Below, one piece after another: positions 5,700 through 13,718 of a stretch of DNA of 20,962 nt (positions are counted from its first letter, which is position 1; the number at the start of each line of letters is the position of its first letter). The translations under genes and the position numbers were made by a program. The stretch covers positions 1 through 20,962 of the forward strand of contig JAWOGN010000321.1 in assembly GCA_046496815.1 (NCBI GenBank), in the 5' to 3' direction. The notes under the pieces are model-generated. The model was not told the origin of the DNA. It was given only the letters and a program-made list of their open reading frames with translations, and did no database searches. This DNA is from JAWOGN01 sp046496815 (GTDB taxonomy: Bacteria; Desulfobacterota; DSM-4660; Desulfatiglandales; Desulfatiglandaceae).

Positions 5700-8033
5700 T
5701 CATTGGGGCCGCAGGATCCCAAGCGCCTTCATACGCGAATTCAATGTGGAAGGGGGCATGCCGAGCAACCTGGCCGCACCGTTTTCTCCAGACACCCGCC
5801 ACTCGCTTCTCTCCAAGGCGCGAACGAGGTTTTCTCGCTCAAGTTGCCGTACTTGCTCAACCGTCAGAAAGTCGCTGGCGGGTGTCTCCAAGGGTGGCGC
5901 GGATTCGGCCACGGGCCCCAACGAAGTTTCGAGTTGCATGCAGTCCAGCCGGCCTTCCTGGGAGGTGATGACAGCCCGTTCAATGACGTTTTGAAGCTCC
6001 CTCACATTACCCGGCCAGCTATAGCTCATCAGGTGTTGAACGCATTGCTGCGTCAACGGTTCAAGTCGTTTGCCCATCTTCTGGGCAAAGCGCCGCGCGA
6101 AGAGGGATGCCAGCAGCCCAATGTCGTCTCCGCGGTCTCGCAGGGGAGGCAGCTTGATCGGAAAGACACTCAGCCGGTAATAGAGGTCCTTGCGGAAACT
6201 TTTCTCCTGCACCGCCTTCCAAAGGTCCCGGTTGGTCGCGGCGATTATGCGTATATCCACCTTGCGTGTTGTGGTACTGCCGACGGATTCAAATTCCCCT
6301 TCCTGAACCACACGCAGCAGCTTGGATTGGATGTCCCTGGGCAGTTCACCGATCTCATCCAAAAACACCGTGCCCTCATCGGCAAGGCTGAGCCGTCCTT
6401 CATGACGCCGGGTCGCGCCGGTAAAAGCGCCCTTTTCATGACCGAACAGTTCACTCTCGACCAGTGTAGGAGGAATGGACGCACAATCAATTTTGATCAA
6501 GGGTTTTCGGTTTCTGGCGCCGGCCGCGTGGATTGCGCGGGCAATGAGCTCTTTTCCGGTTCCCGTTTCTCCCAAAATCAATACGGTCGAATCCGTCGAG
6601 GAGACCTGGTCAACCTGCTTCAAAACTTTTTTAATGGCGTCGCTTTCACCGATGATCTGATCAAAGTTCTGACTAATCTTGATTTCTTCCTGGAGATAAA
6701 CATTTTCTTTGATCAGCCTTTCCTTCAGCAGTTCAAGTGTCCGGTTTACTCTGAGGAGTTCCTGCTCGGCTTTTTTGCTCTTTGTCACATCCACAAGCGC
6801 CAGAACGAGCCCTGCAACAGTGCCTTCTGCGCCTTTCACCGGAAGAAGGCTCCAATCCCAGTAGGTCACACCCCGTTCCGGATGCTCAGGATAGCTGAAA
6901 GGTTTTGCAGATACCGTATACGGTTTACCCGATTCAACCACGCTTTTAAATATGGCTTCGTTCTCATCGTTCGGGAAAAGATCAAAGTGGTTCTTACCGG
7001 TAAAAAAACCCTGGCTCCGGCCGTCGGCCTCGGCATAGGCGCGGTTGACCCGGATGAAATCAAAATCCGGAGTCAAATACGCAACCAGGAAGTGCACATT
7101 CGAGAAGATGGTTTCCAGCAGTTCGTTCTGTTCCTCAAGGAGCGCTTCCCGCTTCCTGAGTTCGGACGTGCGCTGCTCCACACGGACCTCAAGTTCGTCT
7201 CTCGCCCGGCGCAGCGCTTCTTCGGCTTCCCTGCGAGCGGTGATATCCAGAAACGTGCCGATGAACTGCTCTATTGATCCATCCGCGGCGCGGGAAAAGA
7301 CCGAATCCCTCGAAAGGCACCACATCCAGTTTCCATCGGATTTCTTGAAACGGTATTCGATTTCCAATATGTCGTCATCTTCAGCCCGGATGATCGCAGC
7401 CATATGCGCAGCGACCCTTGCCCGATCGTCTTTGTGGAAAAGGGATGTGAATTCGGTGCCGATTAAGCGGTTTAAGTGCTCGATCGTATAACCGGTAAGT
7501 CTCGTGTATTCGGGATTGATGAAGATATTGATATTCTTTCGTAAATCGTAGATGTAAAGACCGTTAAGAGAGGACCTCAACACCTTTTTCGCGAATTTCT
7601 CGCTTTTCTCAAGCGCCTCCTGAGCCTCCTTTCGATCCGTGATATCCCGGTTGCTCCCCCTGACCCCCAGGTACCTTCCTTCCCCGTCGAATATCGGTCG
7701 GCACGCATGGCTGATCCAAAGGGTTCGTCCGTCTTCATGGAGGATCCGAAACTCCACCTCTCCCATCTGGCTTCGTTTTTCCACTTCATCCATGTGTGCA
7801 AAGAACAGATTCAAATCCTCGGGGTGAACCAAACGAATACCCAGCTGTGGATCCGATATGAAATCCTCGGGATCATAGCCTGTAATTCTCTTACATGCGG
7901 GAGAGACATACAGATAGACCCCTTGGGGACTGAGCCAGAACTCCCAATCATACGTGTTGTCCGCAACGATCTGATACTTGGTTCTGTAATCATCTGCCAA
8001 ATTGTCGTGTTGCGCACCTTTTCGTGTGCCCAT
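5700..8033 (-). CDS. PAS-domain sigma-54-dependent transcriptional activator
   Basis: A 777-residue enhancer-binding protein (numbering here from the upstream ATG at 8045, 781 residues). Three PAS domains lie at about 22-138, 150-272 and 308-425, with coiled-coil linkers at 272-312 and 425-455. An AAA+ domain spans about 461-690, with Walker A GETGTGKE (492-499), GAFTGA (539-544) that contacts sigma-54, and Walker B VFLDEIGE (560-567). A Fis-type helix-turn-helix lies at about 735-778. There is no receiver domain, so it probably senses a small ligand or redox state through PAS domains in the cytoplasm. No haem or flavin ligand is evident. I prefer the start at 8033 because GGAG lies six bases upstream; 8045 lacks a site. 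It is followed by a -24/-12 promoter and the OsmC gene, which it probably controls. Confidence 0.94.
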   Translation of the reverse strand: MGTRKGAQHDNLADDYRTKYQIVADNTYDWEFWLSPQGVYLYVSPACKRITGYDPEDFISDPQLGIRLVHPEDLNLFFAHMDEVEKRSQMGEVEFRILHEDGRTLWISHACRPIFDGEGRYLGVRGSNRDITDRKEAQEALEKSEKFAKKVLRSSLNGLYIYDLRKNINIFINPEYTRLTGYTIEHLNRLIGTEFTSLFHKDDRARVAAHMAAIIRAEDDDILEIEYRFKKSDGNWMWCLSRDSVFSRAADGSIEQFIGTFLDITARREAEEALRRARDELEVRVEQRTSELRKREALLEEQNELLETIFSNVHFLVAYLTPDFDFIRVNRAYAEADGRSQGFFTGKNHFDLFPNDENEAIFKSVVESGKPYTVSAKPFSYPEHPERGVTYWDWSLLPVKGAEGTVAGLVLALVDVTKSKKAEQELLRVNRTLELLKERLIKENVYLQEEIKISQNFDQIIGESDAIKKVLKQVDQVSSTDSTVLILGETGTGKELIARAIHAAGARNRKPLIKIDCASIPPTLVESELFGHEKGAFTGATRRHEGRLSLADEGTVFLDEIGELPRDIQSKLLRVVQEGEFESVGSTTTRKVDIRIIAATNRDLWKAVQEKSFRKDLYYRLSVFPIKLPPLRDRGDDIGLLASLFARRFAQKMGKRLEPLTQQCVQHLMSYSWPGNVRELQNVIERAVITSQEGRLDCMQLETSLGPVAESAPPLETPASDFLTVEQVRQLERENLVRALERSEWRVSGENGAARLLGMPPSTLNSRMKALGILRPQ

Positions 8034-8130
8034 TCTATTCTCCATGTAGAGGATTAGGATCTGCCGGAGAAACTTTACCCAGAGGTGCCTGAATAGACTT
8101 TATCTGGGAGCCCGTGTTTCACTATCTGTT

Positions 8131-8355
8131 CTACGCCCTTGCACGTCCTCTCTTTACTTTTCTCTCTGTTCTTATAACATTTTTATCTGTAAATTGGACA
8201 AATTTGAGGAGCGTATAACTTCTTGAGGAAAGTGTAGATCCATCCACATCATAAATCCTTGCCCTTTGCCTTTTTTCATATAGCAGTGACTTCCCTAGTC
8301 TTCGGGAGTTAACAGGTCCATATAGAATTCCCGACTGCAAAGGTAAAAGTTCCAT
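8131..8355 (-). pseudogene. 5' remnant of a radical SAM gene
   Basis: The first ~24 codons read MELLPLQSGILYGPVNSRR, then LGKSL. This is the N-terminal signature (YGPVxSRRLGxSLG) of a radical SAM family that continues into a CxxxCxxC cluster motif. Here the match ends at codon 24 (near 8283). The remaining ~50 codons, LYEKRQRARIYDVDG onward, are unrelated and contain no cysteine motif. A strong ribosome binding site GGGAGG five bases before the ATG survives. I read this as the leftover start of a gene whose body was deleted, rather than a real 74-residue protein. The flanks 8034-8130 and 8356-8471 hold nothing else I can name, except that the activator's promoter must be near 8046-8130. Confidence 0.6.
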
Positions 8356-8471
8356 GCCACCTCCCAAGATTCATAGCTCCCTCAAACAGAGCATTTCCCT
8401 TTAGCATATTGTTATAGAAACATAAATTTTGGAGGGGTTCAAATAATGGCGTTTTGTAGCATAACCATATC

Positions 8472-8501
8472 TAGGGGACGTACTTCAAAATATCAATTTA
8501 A
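8472..8501 (+). repeat. Left inverted repeat of the RAYT element
   Basis: This 30-base arm begins TAGGGGACGTACTTC. It matches the reverse complement of 9126-9155 at 26 of 30 positions; differences are at arm positions 10, 13, 19 and 28. Confidence 0.85.
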
Positions 8502-8504
8502 GCC

Positions 8505-9095
8505 TTATTCAATCCGATATGAGTTGGCTTCCCCTATCGCTCTTCCCCTTCTCACTGTATAAACAATAGCCGATTGCGTCCGGTTCAATATCAGCTTCAA
8601 CTGACTTTGAGGCACCCCGAGCTTCTGCGTCGCCCAATAACATAACATGCTTCTTGCCTTTTTCCTTTTGCTATCCCTTATCCCGTCTATAATCTCATCG
8701 GGCGTTAGCTGAGTTATCTCCGCGATCCGTTTGATCAATTCGTTCAAATTATAGCCCTTGGCCTTGAGTTGATACTTTTCTTTGAGCCCCGCCTCAGCTT
8801 TTTCGAGGACTTCCTTTACAAATTGTCAGTCTCTCAGTATACGCTCAGCACCCTTTTGTGTTCCTTTCAATGATTTAACCCCTGTCCAACCTCCGTGACT
8901 CCGCAATAGACCCCCGTACTCAATTCCCTTGCGCACAAACCGGCTGTAATCATTTCTTGCACCGGCTTCTGCGTTCCCACAACCCTGAGAACATACTCCT
9001 TGCCTTGCTACGCCATTTTTCTTCGCCCCATAAATGCTTCCGGCCATGACATCGTGCAAAGCTCCACGAACATCTGTGAAGGATTTCCTGGTCAT
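8505..9095 (-). pseudogene. REP-associated tyrosine transposase, internally deleted with a premature stop
   Basis: RAYTs are single-strand HUH/Y1 nucleases that act on REP-type palindromes. The N-terminus MTRKSFTDVRGALHDVM matches the usual RAYT opening, but the catalytic domain (HUH pair and tyrosine) that should follow is missing. The frame jumps to the family's later segment, YSRFVRKGIEYGGLLRS then GGWTGVKSL...AERILRD. A TGA at 8826-8828 interrupts the frame. Reading through gives QFVKEVLEKAEAGLKEKYQL and then the C-terminal helix-turn-helix-like domain (LTPDEIIDGIRDSKRKKAR...LGVPQSQLKLIL...QSAIVYTVRR), all in the same frame down to 8505. So one in-frame deletion and one nonsense change, with no frameshift, explain the decay. 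The 80 codons from 8747 could in principle still be expressed alone, but I see no need to assume so. Confidence 0.75.
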
Positions 9096-9125
9096 AACTG
9101 TCGATTCATACCTTGTCTTAATAAT

Positions 9126-9155
9126 TTTAATTGATACTTTGAGGTGCGTCCCCTA
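9126..9155 (-). repeat. Right inverted repeat of the RAYT element
   Basis: Minus strand begins TAGGGGACGCACCTC, the inverted partner of 8472-8501. It lies about 30 bases upstream of the pseudogene's start. The following 9156-9284, up to the lipase stop, holds no gene that I can see. Confidence 0.85.
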
Positions 9156-9284
9156 TTCTTATATTCTTATTGTTGTTATCCGACTGAAAATTCCCCTGTC
9201 GGCAGTTCGATTTTCTAAAAACGGTATGCGTTTCCGGTAAGATGAAGGACAATTTCTGATGAAGCTTTCGACTCTCGTTTGGTA

Positions 9285-10292
9285 TTATGGTCGGGTTTGG
9301 ATGATATTGTTCCAAATAAGAATTGCATAAAGCAACGGCACGTGATCTCTAAACGCAGCCGGAACAAAGCCCTGGAAGGAATTCTTTTTTTGCCAAGCGG
9401 AATTTCCTTGGCCGAATGCTTCATCACCCGGTCGATTGATTGGATACGCATCTTCAATCATGGTGTCTTGAATAGTCCCGTTACTATCGATAAACTTCAG
9501 CTCGCCGACATGGACGTACATACCCGAAGGGGGTACCCGAGGAACGATGTCATCATTGTTCACAATTCGGAAAATTCTTGCATCGATTACATATTCTCTA
9601 AAATCATCGTTTCCCACTCTGGGAGATCCGAAGGTGTAGACTCCCTGGACATTTCCGAATCGGCAGGCACAAAGTGTTGCAAGGGCGGCTCCCAAGCTAT
9701 GCCCGGTCATCCAGATTTTACAACCCTTGTCATGGAGCTCTCTGATATGGGGTAAAAGATCAGGCCAAACTTCATCCAGCCCTTCCTTGAATCCCCGGTG
9801 CACTTTACCGCCTTGTTCCCAGTCCGTTAGTCGAATGTCTATATTTGTTTTTAAATCCGCCAGTACGGCGCTCAGATCAAACGCTTCCTTTTTTTTCCAG
9901 ATTTCACTGCCCCTGAAAGCAACAATGGCGAATTTATCGTTATGGGCCACATAGCACTGTGTGCTTTTTTCTCGGAAAAAACGTACTTCCATCAAATCGG
10001 CTTCACTGAAACGAGATCTAACAAAATTTTCATCCGCGTACACAAGGGTGGAAGCCTCTGCCAGCCACCAGGCATTGACCATGCTGAATGACGATGATTG
10101 ATATTCAAGGGGAAAGCGTCTATGCTGCTGAAAATAGATGTAATCTTTATACGGCGGGGAAATATTCTTGAGTGTGATCTCGGGCAGGTTCTTTTTACCT
10201 AAGGGAAGCAGATCTCCTCCCACTGCGTAAGGCACCAACCTCAAAAAAGCAACAGCAACAAGAAGGCCGACGAATTTAGGTATCCATTGCAT
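9285..10292 (-). CDS. Exported class 3 lipase (alpha/beta hydrolase)
   Basis: A 335-residue Lipase_3-type hydrolase that would cleave acylglycerol or phospholipid esters. The nucleophile elbow is GHSLGAA with Ser199. The acid is probably Asp248 in NNDDIVP and the base His317 in RDHVPLLY, so the triad looks complete. The strand before the oxyanion region, FAIVAFRGSE (121-130), and the TFGSPRVGN segment (220-228) are typical. Residues 1-25 form a hydrophobic signal peptide or N-terminal anchor, so it acts outside the cytoplasmic membrane. The start at 10292 has no clear ribosome binding site, so the exact start is less sure. It stands alone, with the RAYT relic downstream and the OmpA-like gene upstream, and no linked foldase. 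Substrate unknown. Confidence 0.9.
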   Translation of the reverse strand: MQWIPKFVGLLVAVAFLRLVPYAVGGDLLPLGKKNLPEITLKNISPPYKDYIYFQQHRRFPLEYQSSSFSMVNAWWLAEASTLVYADENFVRSRFSEADLMEVRFFREKSTQCYVAHNDKFAIVAFRGSEIWKKKEAFDLSAVLADLKTNIDIRLTDWEQGGKVHRGFKEGLDEVWPDLLPHIRELHDKGCKIWMTGHSLGAALATLCACRFGNVQGVYTFGSPRVGNDDFREYVIDARIFRIVNNDDIVPRVPPSGMYVHVGELKFIDSNGTIQDTMIEDAYPINRPGDEAFGQGNSAWQKKNSFQGFVPAAFRDHVPLLYAILIWNNIIQTRP

Positions 10293-10309
10293 AAAAAGAA
10301 AAATATGAC

Positions 10310-10378
10310 CGACGCACGATTCATTTCATCTATTCCGAAGAACTGGTTAAAAGCACATTATGACGGAATCGCGCGTCG
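10310..10378. repeat. Imperfect inverted repeat between the lipase and OmpA-like genes
   Basis: CGACGCACGATTC (10310-10322) and GAATCGCGCGTCG (10366-10378) are reverse complements at 12 of 13 positions, with a 43-base spacer. It could be a long hairpin at the end of the OmpA-like transcript or an operator for the lipase. No T-run is adjacent, so termination is uncertain. Confidence 0.45.
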
Positions 10379-10417
10379 ATTAATTGGTTGACTATCCTGA
10401 TACGTTTGAGGACTTCT

Positions 10418-11584
10418 TTACGGTCTCTTTACGACCACCTCGACACGTCGGTTTTTGGCGCGTCCCTCCGCCGTCGCGTTGTCCGCCACCGGGTTGTCCT
10501 TTCCGTACCAATTCATCACGAACCGATCTTCACCCACATTCGCGCTTTCCATCAGGTAATCCCGAACACTTTCCGCCCGCTTCCGCGACAGCTCCAGGTT
10601 GAATTCCCGCGTGTAGGTGCTGTCCGTATATCCCGACACCACCGCATAGGTCTCGGGGTTGTCGTTCATAAACCGCCCCACCGCATCCAACTCACTGCGG
10701 AATTCATCCCGTACGTCCGCCTCGTTGGAATCAAACAGAATGTCGTCCACCTCAAAGCCCACCACCTGGCCCACCACTTCAGTCTCCATGACCGTCTCGG
10801 TCGTCACCACCTCGTAGGACTTCACCACGTAAAGTGCATCCGTGATATACTCGGGCCGCTGGTATACCGCGTCAAAGGGAACCACCCGCGAGCACTGGTT
10901 CACCGCTGCGATGTCGTCCAGGGTCTTCTTGGCCTCCGGCGTCGCCGCGGAGCTGAAGATGTAGAAGCACACATCGTACTTGCTCGCCAGCTTCTGCGCT
11001 TCCGGCACCGGCTCTACCTCGAAGTATTTCCGAAGCGTGTAGGTGCCGTCTGAGAAGAGAAACACCACAGTTCGGCCGCTGAGCCTTGACAGGATCTTGT
11101 CGAGCTCCCGAATCCCTTCTCCCAGGGGTGTCGGCCGCTGCGTCTCCATTTCCTTGGAATACGAGGTCCCGGGCGCCGCAGTCTCCACGGTCGGCAGCCT
11201 GTCAATGGCGGCATTGGCCTGAGCCTTGAAAAAACGCTGCATGTCCAGGTAACGCTTAAACGGCGTGTAAGTGTAAAGACCAGTGTTCCAGTTCAGCTCG
11301 GGAAGCAGCTCGGTCCGCTCTTTCAGGATTCTCTTGGCCACCTCGACCTTTTTCAGTCCCGTGTCCTTGTAGGTTTCCCCCATGGAGGCGGAGGTGTCAA
11401 AGAGGACGATAAAGTTATCCGCCGTCTTCACATACCGTTCTTCCAAACTCACTTTTTCAACGACCACCGGCTTTTCGATGACCTTCTCTTCCACAACTGC
11501 TTGTGCCGCCCAGGTTTGCGTCGCAATAAGACACGACACTGCCAGGCACAAGACCGTTCCCACAATTCCCAATGTGCGCTTCAT
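10418..11584 (-). CDS. Exported von Willebrand A / OmpA C-terminal fusion protein
   Basis: A 388-residue envelope protein. Residues 1-28 are a signal peptide with a likely cut after TWA or WAA. A von Willebrand A domain follows (about 57-255) with a metal-ion site DTSAS (D63, S65, S67), T152 in TPLGEG and D179 in FSDG. A C-terminal OmpA-type peptidoglycan-binding domain covers about 275-388, with GYTDST (D321) and LSRKRAESV (R336) as ligand residues. It probably tethers to the cell wall and displays the A domain for protein binding in the periplasm. A Cys at 18 in the leader does not form a good lipobox. The start at 11584 has AAGGAGGT six bases upstream. A TTGACA/TATTTT promoter lies at 11639-11666. 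Partner unknown. Confidence 0.9.
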   Translation of the reverse strand: MKRTLGIVGTVLCLAVSCLIATQTWAAQAVVEEKVIEKPVVVEKVSLEERYVKTADNFIVLFDTSASMGETYKDTGLKKVEVAKRILKERTELLPELNWNTGLYTYTPFKRYLDMQRFFKAQANAAIDRLPTVETAAPGTSYSKEMETQRPTPLGEGIRELDKILSRLSGRTVVFLFSDGTYTLRKYFEVEPVPEAQKLASKYDVCFYIFSSAATPEAKKTLDDIAAVNQCSRVVPFDAVYQRPEYITDALYVVKSYEVVTTETVMETEVVGQVVGFEVDDILFDSNEADVRDEFRSELDAVGRFMNDNPETYAVVSGYTDSTYTREFNLELSRKRAESVRDYLMESANVGEDRFVMNWYGKDNPVADNATAEGRAKNRRVEVVVKRP

Positions 11585-11638
11585 GACGTTACCTCCTTCT
11601 TTTAAGTAATTGAAATTAAAATTTTGTTTTAGTGAAAT

Positions 11639-11666
11639 AAAATAATTCACAGATAAGCATTGTCAA
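11639..11666 (-). promoter_or_regulatory. Sigma-70-type promoter of the OmpA-like gene
   Basis: The minus strand has a perfect -35 TTGACA (11666-11661), a 16-base spacer and -10 TATTTT (11644-11639). Predicted start is near 11632, giving a ~48-base leader to the ATG at 11584. Confidence 0.5.
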
Positions 11667-11890
11667 TATAGACGCCGCTAAAATCGACGTTTCCGCCAAC
11701 CCATGACACATTACCTCGCAGCTCCCTATTGGCGCACTCACTACAACACAAATAGGCCTCATTTCCATAATCCACAGATTTCTAGCCTTAAAAACACCTG
11801 CGACCTGTAAAGATTTTCCGTCAAAATTGATCCATTTCAGGGAGTTCAACAAAATAAGGATGAACGAAATAGGTATTGATGCATGGACAT
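11667..11890. other. Non-coding divergent spacer between the OmpA-like gene and mreB
   Basis: The gap between the two divergent starts (11585-11991) is 407 bases. Apart from the two promoter candidates I see no gene, no T-box and no TPP-riboswitch signature despite the thiamine genes downstream. Base composition is AT-rich near both promoters. Confidence 0.5.
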
Positions 11891-11899
11891 TGATATAAT
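11891..11899 (+). promoter_or_regulatory. Extended -10 promoter candidate for mreB
   Basis: TGATATAAT is a perfect TATAAT preceded by the TGn extension. No -35 hexamer is at 16-18 bases spacing, which extended -10 promoters tolerate. Predicted start near 11906 gives a leader of about 85 bases to the mreB ATG. Confidence 0.45.
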
Positions 11900-11991
11900 T
11901 GCTTTTTTTTGGGTTTTGTGATTAGTAATAAAACCTGTGTGAATGAATGGAAGCCCTTTCACGATCTTCCCGAATAAGGACGGAGAAATCG

Positions 11992-13026
11992 ATGCTTTTT
12001 GATCCCATTTTGGGTCTGTTTTCCAGTGATTTGGCCATTGATCTGGGCACAGCGAATACGCTTGTCTATGTGAAGGGCAAGGGGATTGTTCTGAGAGAGC
12101 CCTCTGTGGTCGCAATCCGAAAGGAGGGAATAGGTGCCAAAAAGGTGCTGGCGGTCGGCCAAGAAGCGAAAATGATGGTTGGCCGAACGCCGGGGAACAT
12201 TGTGGCGATCCGTCCGATGAAAGACGGGGTGATTGCGGATTTTGAAATCACCGAGGCGATGCTTCGTCATTTCATCAAAAGCGTCCATAAACGGGGGCGG
12301 TTTGTGCGGCCGCGGATTATCATCTGTGTACCCAGCGGAATCACCCAGGTTGAGAAGCGAGCCGTTCGTGAGTCGGCCGAGTCTGCGGGCGCCAGGGAGG
12401 TCTACCTGATCGAAGAGCCCATGGCGGCCGCCATCGGTGCAGGGCTGCCCATAACGGAACCGACAGGCAATATGGTTATTGACATCGGGGGGGGGACCAC
12501 GGAAGTGGCGGTAATTTCCCTGGCAGGGATCGTCTACAGCAGGTCGGTAAGGGTCGCGGGTGATAAGATGGATGAAGCGATCCTGTACCACATCAAAAGA
12601 AACTACAATCTTCTCATCGGCATCAACACGGCGGAAATCATTAAGATCAGCATCGGCAATGCCTATCCGAGCGAGCAAATCGAGAGCGTTGAAGTGAAGG
12701 GCAGAGACCTGGTCACCGGGATACCGAAAGTGTTAACCATAGACTCGGATGAGGTTCGGGAAGCCATTTCGGATCAGGTGGAAACGATCGTTGAGACGGT
12801 ACACCTCGCCCTGGAACAAACCCCTCCGGAATTGGCGGCCGATATTGTGGAGAGGGGCGTGGTATTGACCGGGGGAGGTTCGATGCTGAAGAACCTGGAC
12901 GCTTTGCTCAGGGAAAGAACCAAAATTCCCATCGTTCTTGCTGAAAATCCGCTGTCGGACGTGGTCCTTGGGGCCGGCAAGGCTCTGGACAACATCGCGA
13001 TTTTGAAGGAAGTCGCGAGTGTGTAA
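11992..13026 (+). CDS. mreB: Rod shape-determining protein MreB
   Basis: A 344-residue bacterial actin that forms membrane-bound filaments guiding side-wall synthesis. The actin-fold nucleotide motifs are clear: phosphate-1 loop AIDLGTANTLVY (15-26), phosphate-2 loop VIDIGGGTTEVAVI (162-175) and adenosine motif VVLTGGGSML (290-299). The MLFDPILGLF start is the usual amphipathic membrane-binding N-terminus. Length is normal. The start at 11992 is set by GGAG about seven bases upstream. In the conserved segment usually reading IKIEIGSAYP this copy has IKISIGNAYP, so one charged residue is lost. No mreC, mreD or rodA follows; instead thiE begins 52 bases downstream, suggesting a shared transcript. 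It may be a second mreB in the genome, which cannot be tested here. Confidence 0.96.
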   Translation: MLFDPILGLFSSDLAIDLGTANTLVYVKGKGIVLREPSVVAIRKEGIGAKKVLAVGQEAKMMVGRTPGNIVAIRPMKDGVIADFEITEAMLRHFIKSVHKRGRFVRPRIIICVPSGITQVEKRAVRESAESAGAREVYLIEEPMAAAIGAGLPITEPTGNMVIDIGGGTTEVAVISLAGIVYSRSVRVAGDKMDEAILYHIKRNYNLLIGINTAEIIKISIGNAYPSEQIESVEVKGRDLVTGIPKVLTIDSDEVREAISDQVETIVETVHLALEQTPPELAADIVERGVVLTGGGSMLKNLDALLRERTKIPIVLAENPLSDVVLGAGKALDNIAILKEVASV

Positions 13027-13078
13027 ATCCGATGATTTAGGGAGGCTTCGAGTGAAGGACATGTTTATGGGAGAAGGG

Positions 13079-13711
13079 ATGAAAAAAATTGGACGATTCC
13101 ACGTGTTGACGGACACGGTGTTGCAATCCCGATTCACACACGCGGAGCTCGCCGGGTTCGCGATTGCCGGGGGCGCGGACACCATTCAGTTTCGGCAAAA
13201 ACAGGGGCCGACAGGAGAGCTGATTGAGGTGGCCCGGAATGTAAAGCGTCTGTGCGCACAGGCGGGGGTGACGTTCATCGTCAATGACCGTCTGGACGTC
13301 GCCCTCGCCGCGGAGGCCGACGGTGTTCATCTGGGACAGCAGGACTTTCCGATTCCCATGGGCCGAGACATCCTGGGAAAAAATCGGATTATCGGCGGTT
13401 CCGCCGCCACCCTGGAGGAGGCTCAAAAATGCCTCGCAGAAGGCGCTGACTACGTGGGTTTCGGACCGGTCTTCCCAACCTCTTCCAAGGACGATGCGGG
13501 TCCCGTCAGCGGAATCGAATTGCTGAAACAGGTGGTTCGAGCCCTTTCCGTTCCGGTTATTGCCATCGGCGGAATCAGTGCGGAAAATACAGCAGAGGTC
13601 CTCAGAGCCGGCGCCCACGGCATCGCCGTCATTTCGGCCGTCTGCTGCCGGAGGAACCCCGAACAGGCCACCGGCGCGCTCCACCGAGCTTTGCTTACGG
13701 CGACCTCTTGA
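13079..13711 (+). CDS. thiE: Thiamine-phosphate synthase ThiE
   Basis: A 210-residue TIM-barrel enzyme that joins HMP diphosphate and HET phosphate to give thiamine phosphate in the cytoplasm. Signatures present are HVLTD near the start, IQFRQK (diphosphate binding), FIVNDRLDVAL then ADGVHLGQQD, GFGPVFPTSSK and VIAIGGI. I use the ATG at 13079, which gives the usual family length and has GGGAG five bases upstream. A GTG at 13052 with GGAGG six bases upstream is nearly as good and would add nine residues. It lies 52 bases after mreB and 7 bases before thiL, so thiE, thiL and thiM form one operon. Confidence 0.95.
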   Translation: MKKIGRFHVLTDTVLQSRFTHAELAGFAIAGGADTIQFRQKQGPTGELIEVARNVKRLCAQAGVTFIVNDRLDVALAAEADGVHLGQQDFPIPMGRDILGKNRIIGGSAATLEEAQKCLAEGADYVGFGPVFPTSSKDDAGPVSGIELLKQVVRALSVPVIAIGGISAENTAEVLRAGAHGIAVISAVCCRRNPEQATGALHRALLTATS

Positions 13712-13718
13712 GGTGAAC

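Larger units (their letters stand above)
8472..9155 (-). mobile_element. Decayed REP-associated tyrosine transposase (RAYT) element
   Basis: A 684-base unit bounded by near-identical inverted repeats with TAGGGGACG at the outer tips, enclosing a minus-strand RAYT pseudogene. GGGGACG-type flanks are, from memory, typical of RAYT genes in delta-proteobacteria. No target-site duplication is evident, as expected for HUH/Y1 elements. It is immobile by itself because the catalytic part is deleted. It lies between the radical SAM remnant and the lipase gene, so this gap has taken several rearrangements. Confidence 0.7.

Noticed and set aside
5691..7277. A 528-codon plus-strand open frame
   Set aside because: It is entirely antisense to the sigma-54 activator, whose domains and motifs are unambiguous. 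The plus-strand product has no recognisable domain, so it is a by-product of codon bias.
11876..11899. TTGATG ... TATAAT as a -35/-10 pair for mreB
   Set aside because: The spacer is only 12 bases, too short for sigma-70. The TGn extension of the -10 is the better explanation.
11959..12678. A 239-codon minus-strand open frame opposite mreB
   Set aside because: mreB is certain on the plus strand and the antisense product is low in recognisable features.
11585..13078. TPP riboswitch ahead of the thiamine genes
   Set aside because: I could not find the conserved CTGAGA and ACCTGATC-type blocks in the mreB leader or in the mreB-thiE gap.
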